DNA from: an uncultured bacterium
Lineage (GTDB): Bacteria > Spirochaetota > Spirochaetia > Sphaerochaetales > Sphaerochaetaceae
Assembly (NCBI GenBank): GCA_905215015.1
Contig: CAJMOS010000040.1
Span: 1-22,699 of the forward strand
Direction of reading: 5' to 3'
Length of the DNA: 22,699 bases
Shown: positions 19,679 through 22,699 of the stretch, piece by piece
Numbering within the stretch: position 1 is the stretch's first letter
Layout of the letters: every line of letters starts with the position of its first letter
Notes under the pieces: generated by a model
Database searches by the model: none
What the model was told of the DNA's origin: nothing
The model's input: the letters and a program-made list of their open reading frames with translations, nothing else
Made by a program: the position numbers and the translations under genes

Positions 19679-21472
19679 TTGCAACGAATACTTTATAGGG
19701 TAAAACGCTTCTTTTCGAAGCCATATAATGTAATCCTCGTCGCCATGTGCGTGGTGCTAGCCTATCTGACGCTGCTCCCGATGCTTTCCATGATAAGGGA
19801 TACAGTGACAGTGCATGTCGCTGAGACAATGCGGCTGAAAAAACCTGTTGGCTCCTTCACGTGGGAACACTGGCGGAAGGTGCTGTTTGATGCAAGCAGC
19901 CTGTCCATATTCTACCGTCCACTCTGGAACTCGTTGGTCACGAGTCTTGGCGCATGCTTGTTCGCTCTCCTGTTCGGTGGTTTTTTCGCATGGTTGGTCA
20001 CTAGGACTAATTTGCGCTGGAAAAAACCGCTTTCCGCATTGTTCATCTTCCCCTATATCATGCCGAGCTGGACGATTGCCCTTGCCTGGTACAACATCTT
20101 CAAGAACACGGTTGTCGGAGGGGTGCCTGGTTTCTTTACCGCGATGACTGGACTGGAAACACCCAACTGGTTTGCGTATGGAGCGTTCCCCATCGCGCTG
20201 GTTACAGGTATCCATTACTCTCCGTTTGCCTACATCATGATTGGAGGCATCCTGAGGAATATGGACGCGAACCTTGAGGAGGCCGCCATGATGTTGCACG
20301 CCTCGCAGGGCAGGATCATGCGGAAGATCACCATTCCCATGGTGCTTCCTGCCATCCTCTCCACATTCCTGCTGGTCTTTTCCTCCGCGATGAGTTCTTT
20401 TGCTGTTCCTCAGTTCCTCGGGCTGCCAGTCCGCTACCAGGTGCTTACCACCCAGCTTTTCCGGACGCTCAACGGCCTGAACCCTGGTCAGGGATATTGC
20501 ATTGCAATGGTGATGATCCTCCTTGGAGTGGCGATTCTCGCCTTCAACCAGCGTCTGACGGGCGTGCGGAAGAACTATACGACCATCACTGGCAAAAGCA
20601 GCAACATCAGTCTGATCAATCTGCGTGGGGCCCGCACCCCGCTGTCCGTCATCGTGCTGGTGGCTGTCGTCCTCGTTTCAGTGGTGCCCTTGGTGAGTTT
20701 TGCCTTCGAGTCCATTCTTCTGGTTCCTGGAGACTATTCTTTCCACAATCTGACTCTGCAGTTCTGGATTGGAACGGCAGAACAGAACAGCATCGCCAAT
20801 TCCGAGCCAGGACTGCTTCGCAACCCGACTCTCTGGTTCGCGCTGTGGAACAGCATCAGGTTGTCCGTGGTTTGTTCGCTCTCTGCCGGTATTTTGGGTT
20901 TCCTTGCCGGATATGCCATCGTCAGAGGCCGTGGAACCCGCCTCGCTACCGTGGTGGACAACCTTGCCTTCTTTCCGTACCTGATGCCGTCTATGGCGTT
21001 TGGCGCCATCTACTTGTCGATGTTCTCGACTCGGAACGGCATCATACCGTCGCTATATGGAACTTTTTTCCTGTTGGCGCTGATCGGTACCGTGAAGTAC
21101 ATGCCGTTTGCCAGTCGTAGCGGCATCAATGCGATGATGCAGCTTTCGACTCAGATCGAGGAGGCTGGCGAAATCATTGGGATTGGCTGGCTCAAGAGGA
21201 TGCGCAAGTTGGTCATTCCCATCCAGAAGGCAAGCTTCCTTTCGGGGTTCTTGCTTCCGTTCATCAGCTGCATGCGCGAACTTTCTCTGTTCGTGCTGCT
21301 TGTCACTCCGAACAACCGAGTACTCACCACGCTGTTGTTTTACTACAACGAAAAAGGCTGGAGCCAGTATTCGAATGGCATCAACTTGTTGATTGTCCTC
21401 ATCGTCCTTTTCATCAACTGGGCTGTCAACAAGGCGACCGGGGCATCTATAGACAAAGGCATAGGAGGTTGA
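19679..21472 (+). CDS. ABC transporter permease, fused double-domain AfuB/FbpB type
   Basis: This 597-residue inner-membrane protein contains two permease domains in one chain, about 12 membrane helices. Two EAA loops that dock the ATPase are visible: LEEAAMMLHASQGRIMRKITIP at about 199-220 (read in two parts), and IEEAGEIIGIGWLKRMRKLVIP at about 491-512. This fused layout is typical of FbpB/AfuB and thiamine or sulfate-like relatives, as opposed to the two separate permeases of sugar CUT1 systems. The start is TTG 19679 with GGGAGG 8 bases before it; no nearby ATG precedes the first hydrophobic segment. It ends 2 bases before the ATPase start codon, so these two genes are almost certainly co-translated. 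The substrate follows the binding protein: phosphorylated sugar or, less likely, ferric iron. Confidence 0.9.
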   Translation: MQRILYRVKRFFSKPYNVILVAMCVVLAYLTLLPMLSMIRDTVTVHVAETMRLKKPVGSFTWEHWRKVLFDASSLSIFYRPLWNSLVTSLGACLFALLFGGFFAWLVTRTNLRWKKPLSALFIFPYIMPSWTIALAWYNIFKNTVVGGVPGFFTAMTGLETPNWFAYGAFPIALVTGIHYSPFAYIMIGGILRNMDANLEEAAMMLHASQGRIMRKITIPMVLPAILSTFLLVFSSAMSSFAVPQFLGLPVRYQVLTTQLFRTLNGLNPGQGYCIAMVMILLGVAILAFNQRLTGVRKNYTTITGKSSNISLINLRGARTPLSVIVLVAVVLVSVVPLVSFAFESILLVPGDYSFHNLTLQFWIGTAEQNSIANSEPGLLRNPTLWFALWNSIRLSVVCSLSAGILGFLAGYAIVRGRGTRLATVVDNLAFFPYLMPSMAFGAIYLSMFSTRNGIIPSLYGTFFLLALIGTVKYMPFASRSGINAMMQLSTQIEEAGEIIGIGWLKRMRKLVIPIQKASFLSGFLLPFISCMRELSLFVLLVTPNNRVLTTLLFYYNEKGWSQYSNGINLLIVLIVLFINWAVNKATGASIDKGIGG

Positions 21473-21474
21473 GT

Positions 21475-22587
21475 ATGCCAAATATCGAACTGAGACATCT
21501 TACAAAGAAATTTGCGAACTTCACTGCCGTCGACGATTTGTCCATCAACATCGAGGATGGAGACTTCATCACGTTGCTTGGGCCGTCAGGCTGTGGAAAA
21601 ACCACAACACTGAGGCAGATTGCAGGACTTGAGACGCCGACAAGTGGAGAAATCCTGATTGACGGAAAGGTCGTGTTTTCCTCGAGGCAGCTGGTGGACG
21701 TGCAGCCCAGCCAGCGCGGGGTGGGGTTCTTGTTTCAGAACTATGCGCTATGGCCGCACATGACGGTATGGCAGAACATTGCTTTCGGCCTTGAGAACCT
21801 GAAATGGCCTAAAGATAAAATCGATGCCAGGGTGAAAGAATTGCTCGCCCTGTTGAGGATTGAGGAGTTTCCCGAGCGGTATCCGGCAGAACTGTCGGGA
21901 GGACAACAGCAGAGAGTCGCAATAGCTAGGACGTTGGCGACGAATCCTAAGATTCTGCTGATGGACGAACCTCTTTCCAACCTGGATGCGAAGCTGAGAA
22001 TGGAGATGCGCGCGGAACTGAAGAGGCTTCATCACGAGACAGGCGCGACGTTCGTCTATGTGACGCACGACCAGTTGGAGGCAATGACTCTGGCGACAAA
22101 GATCTGTCTCTTGAAAAACGGGAAGTTGCAACAATATGCGCCACCGCTAGAAGTGTACGCCCGGCCGGCAAACACGTTCGTGGCAGATTTTGTCGGTAGC
22201 CCGTCAATCAATCTGGTGGATGCGATGATGGATTCTGTTGACGGCAAGAAAGTCCTGCTGAAAACTGACGGCTTTAAGGCATCAATGGAAATGAAGGAAG
22301 TGTTTGGCGATGTCGGGAAGGGAAAAGCAACAATCGGCATCCGGCCGGAGTACATCGCGCTCGGGGAAGAAGGCGTTCCTGCAAAGGTGCTCTCCTCGCT
22401 GCCAAGCGGCATGGAGACGATCGTGCATCTCGCATTGAAGACGGGACTATCCCTGACTTGTGTGGTCTTCGGGCAAAAAGACTATGCCGTAGGCAAGGAA
22501 CTCGGTATTTCTTTTCCCTCCAGCCATTGTATGCTCTTTGGTGCCGACGGAAGCCTTCGTGGGCTTGGCAAGCTTGACTGCTGTTGA
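21475..22587 (+). CDS. ABC transporter ATP-binding protein, AfuC/FbpC-like
   Basis: This 370-residue ATPase energises the transporter. Walker A is GPSGCGKT (36-43), the Q-loop is FLFQNYALWPHMTVW (Q88), the signature is LSGGQQQRVAIAR (140-152), Walker B is LLMDEP (161-166) and the switch histidine is H198 in YVTHDQLEAM. The remaining C-terminal part (about 240-370) is a TOBE-type regulatory domain, including ATIGIRPEYIALGEEG. ATG 21475 is chosen because AGGAGGT lies 5 bases before it; TTG 21469 is in frame but overlaps that site. Its sequence is of the general MalK/PotA/FbpC kind. Because the ten-gene operon's sugar permeases have no ATPase of their own, cross-use of this one is conceivable, but a dedicated shared MsmK-type ATPase elsewhere is more likely. 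Confidence 0.93.
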   Translation: MPNIELRHLTKKFANFTAVDDLSINIEDGDFITLLGPSGCGKTTTLRQIAGLETPTSGEILIDGKVVFSSRQLVDVQPSQRGVGFLFQNYALWPHMTVWQNIAFGLENLKWPKDKIDARVKELLALLRIEEFPERYPAELSGGQQQRVAIARTLATNPKILLMDEPLSNLDAKLRMEMRAELKRLHHETGATFVYVTHDQLEAMTLATKICLLKNGKLQQYAPPLEVYARPANTFVADFVGSPSINLVDAMMDSVDGKKVLLKTDGFKASMEMKEVFGDVGKGKATIGIRPEYIALGEEGVPAKVLSSLPSGMETIVHLALKTGLSLTCVVFGQKDYAVGKELGISFPSSHCMLFGADGSLRGLGKLDCC

Positions 22588-22631
22588 AACGCAGCGGAAA
22601 CACAGACAGCCTCGAGAAATCGCTCAATCTG

Positions 22632-22663
22632 CTTTGGCGGGGTCGTGCCAGGCTCCGCCAAAG
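22632..22663 (+). terminator. Hairpin downstream of the AfuABC-like operon
   Basis: CTTTGGCGG (22632-22640) pairs perfectly with CCGCCAAAG (22655-22663); four more inner pairs including two G-T wobbles are possible. No T tract follows, so rho-independent termination is uncertain. It lies 44 bases after the ATPase stop. Confidence 0.5.
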
Positions 22664-22679
22664 TGCTGAGTGGAGCACT
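22662..22679 (+). repeat. Second inverted repeat after the AfuABC-like operon
   Basis: AGTGCT (22662-22667) and AGCACT (22674-22679) form a perfect 6-bp stem with a 6-base loop, touching the preceding hairpin. A third stem, CCGGCA (22680-22685) with TGCCCGG (22692-22698, one bulge), follows directly, so three stems are stacked end to end up to the window edge. Confidence 0.4.
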
Positions 22680-22699
22680 CCGGCAAGCTTGTGCCCGGT

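Noticed and set aside
18464..22587. Annotation of the right-hand ABC system as a plain ferric iron transporter
   Set aside because: The superfamily match alone would suggest it, but the RpiR/SIS regulator, aldolase, shared operators and lack of an evident iron site favour a sugar phosphate. Iron is not strictly excluded.

Overview
The window looks like chromosomal DNA of a free-living or gut-associated spirochaete, probably Sphaerochaetaceae. The main clues are two ABC substrate-binding proteins whose signal peptides run straight into AQGNKES and AAGAKES, a style typical of Sphaerochaeta/Treponema binding proteins, together with a large content of carbohydrate-uptake genes. This assignment is inference; there is no rRNA or other taxonomic marker. 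Coding density is high. I see no tRNA, rRNA, CRISPR array, insertion sequence or phage gene.

Layout. (1) 1-447 is the 3' end of a TolC-type outer-membrane efflux gene. (2) 649-1419 (minus) is a GntR/UTRA repressor, divergent from a tightly packed ten-gene plus-strand operon at 1576-10999: ADP-ribosylglycohydrolase-family protein, two sugar-type ABC permeases, a binding protein, a Cof-type HAD phosphatase, a sugar-phosphate isomerase/epimerase-fold protein, a double-SIS sugar isomerase/deglycase-like enzyme, a YjbQ-family protein, a nucleoside hydrolase, and a protein made of two fused nucleoside 2-deoxyribosyltransferase-like domains. Four junctions overlap by 4 bases (TTGA or ATGA) and the others are separated by 8-23 bases. 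(3) After a 326-base gap comes a second plus-strand series at 11326-16311: FadR/FCD-type GntR regulator, PfkB sugar kinase, GNAT acetyltransferase, Bcp/PrxQ peroxiredoxin, a 60-residue winged-helix protein, a GH28 polygalacturonase-like enzyme without a signal peptide, and a DUF1304 membrane protein. (4) On the minus strand (18267-16472) lie an RpiR/SIS regulator and a class II aldolase. They are divergent from a plus-strand AfuABC/FbpABC-type transporter (18464-22587).

How the genes may work together. The ten-gene operon joins three unrelated N-glycosidase folds (DraG-like, IUNH-like, NDT-like) to an importer, a phosphatase and sugar isomerases. The best reading is uptake and dismantling of an N-glycosylated, nucleoside-like or ADP-ribosyl-like compound. 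The GntR/UTRA + ADP-ribosylglycohydrolase + PfkB combination recalls the poorly understood E. coli yegTUVW cluster. The importer has no ATPase gene of its own and probably borrows a shared one. The right-hand cluster resembles AfuABC, a transporter family first called ferric but shown in Actinobacillus to import sugar phosphates. An SIS-domain regulator, a ketose-bisphosphate-type aldolase and a matching pair of TGAAA-N4-TTTCA sites in the divergent promoter region favour a sugar-phosphate substrate here too.

All functional statements rest on reading motifs by eye; no database search was possible.
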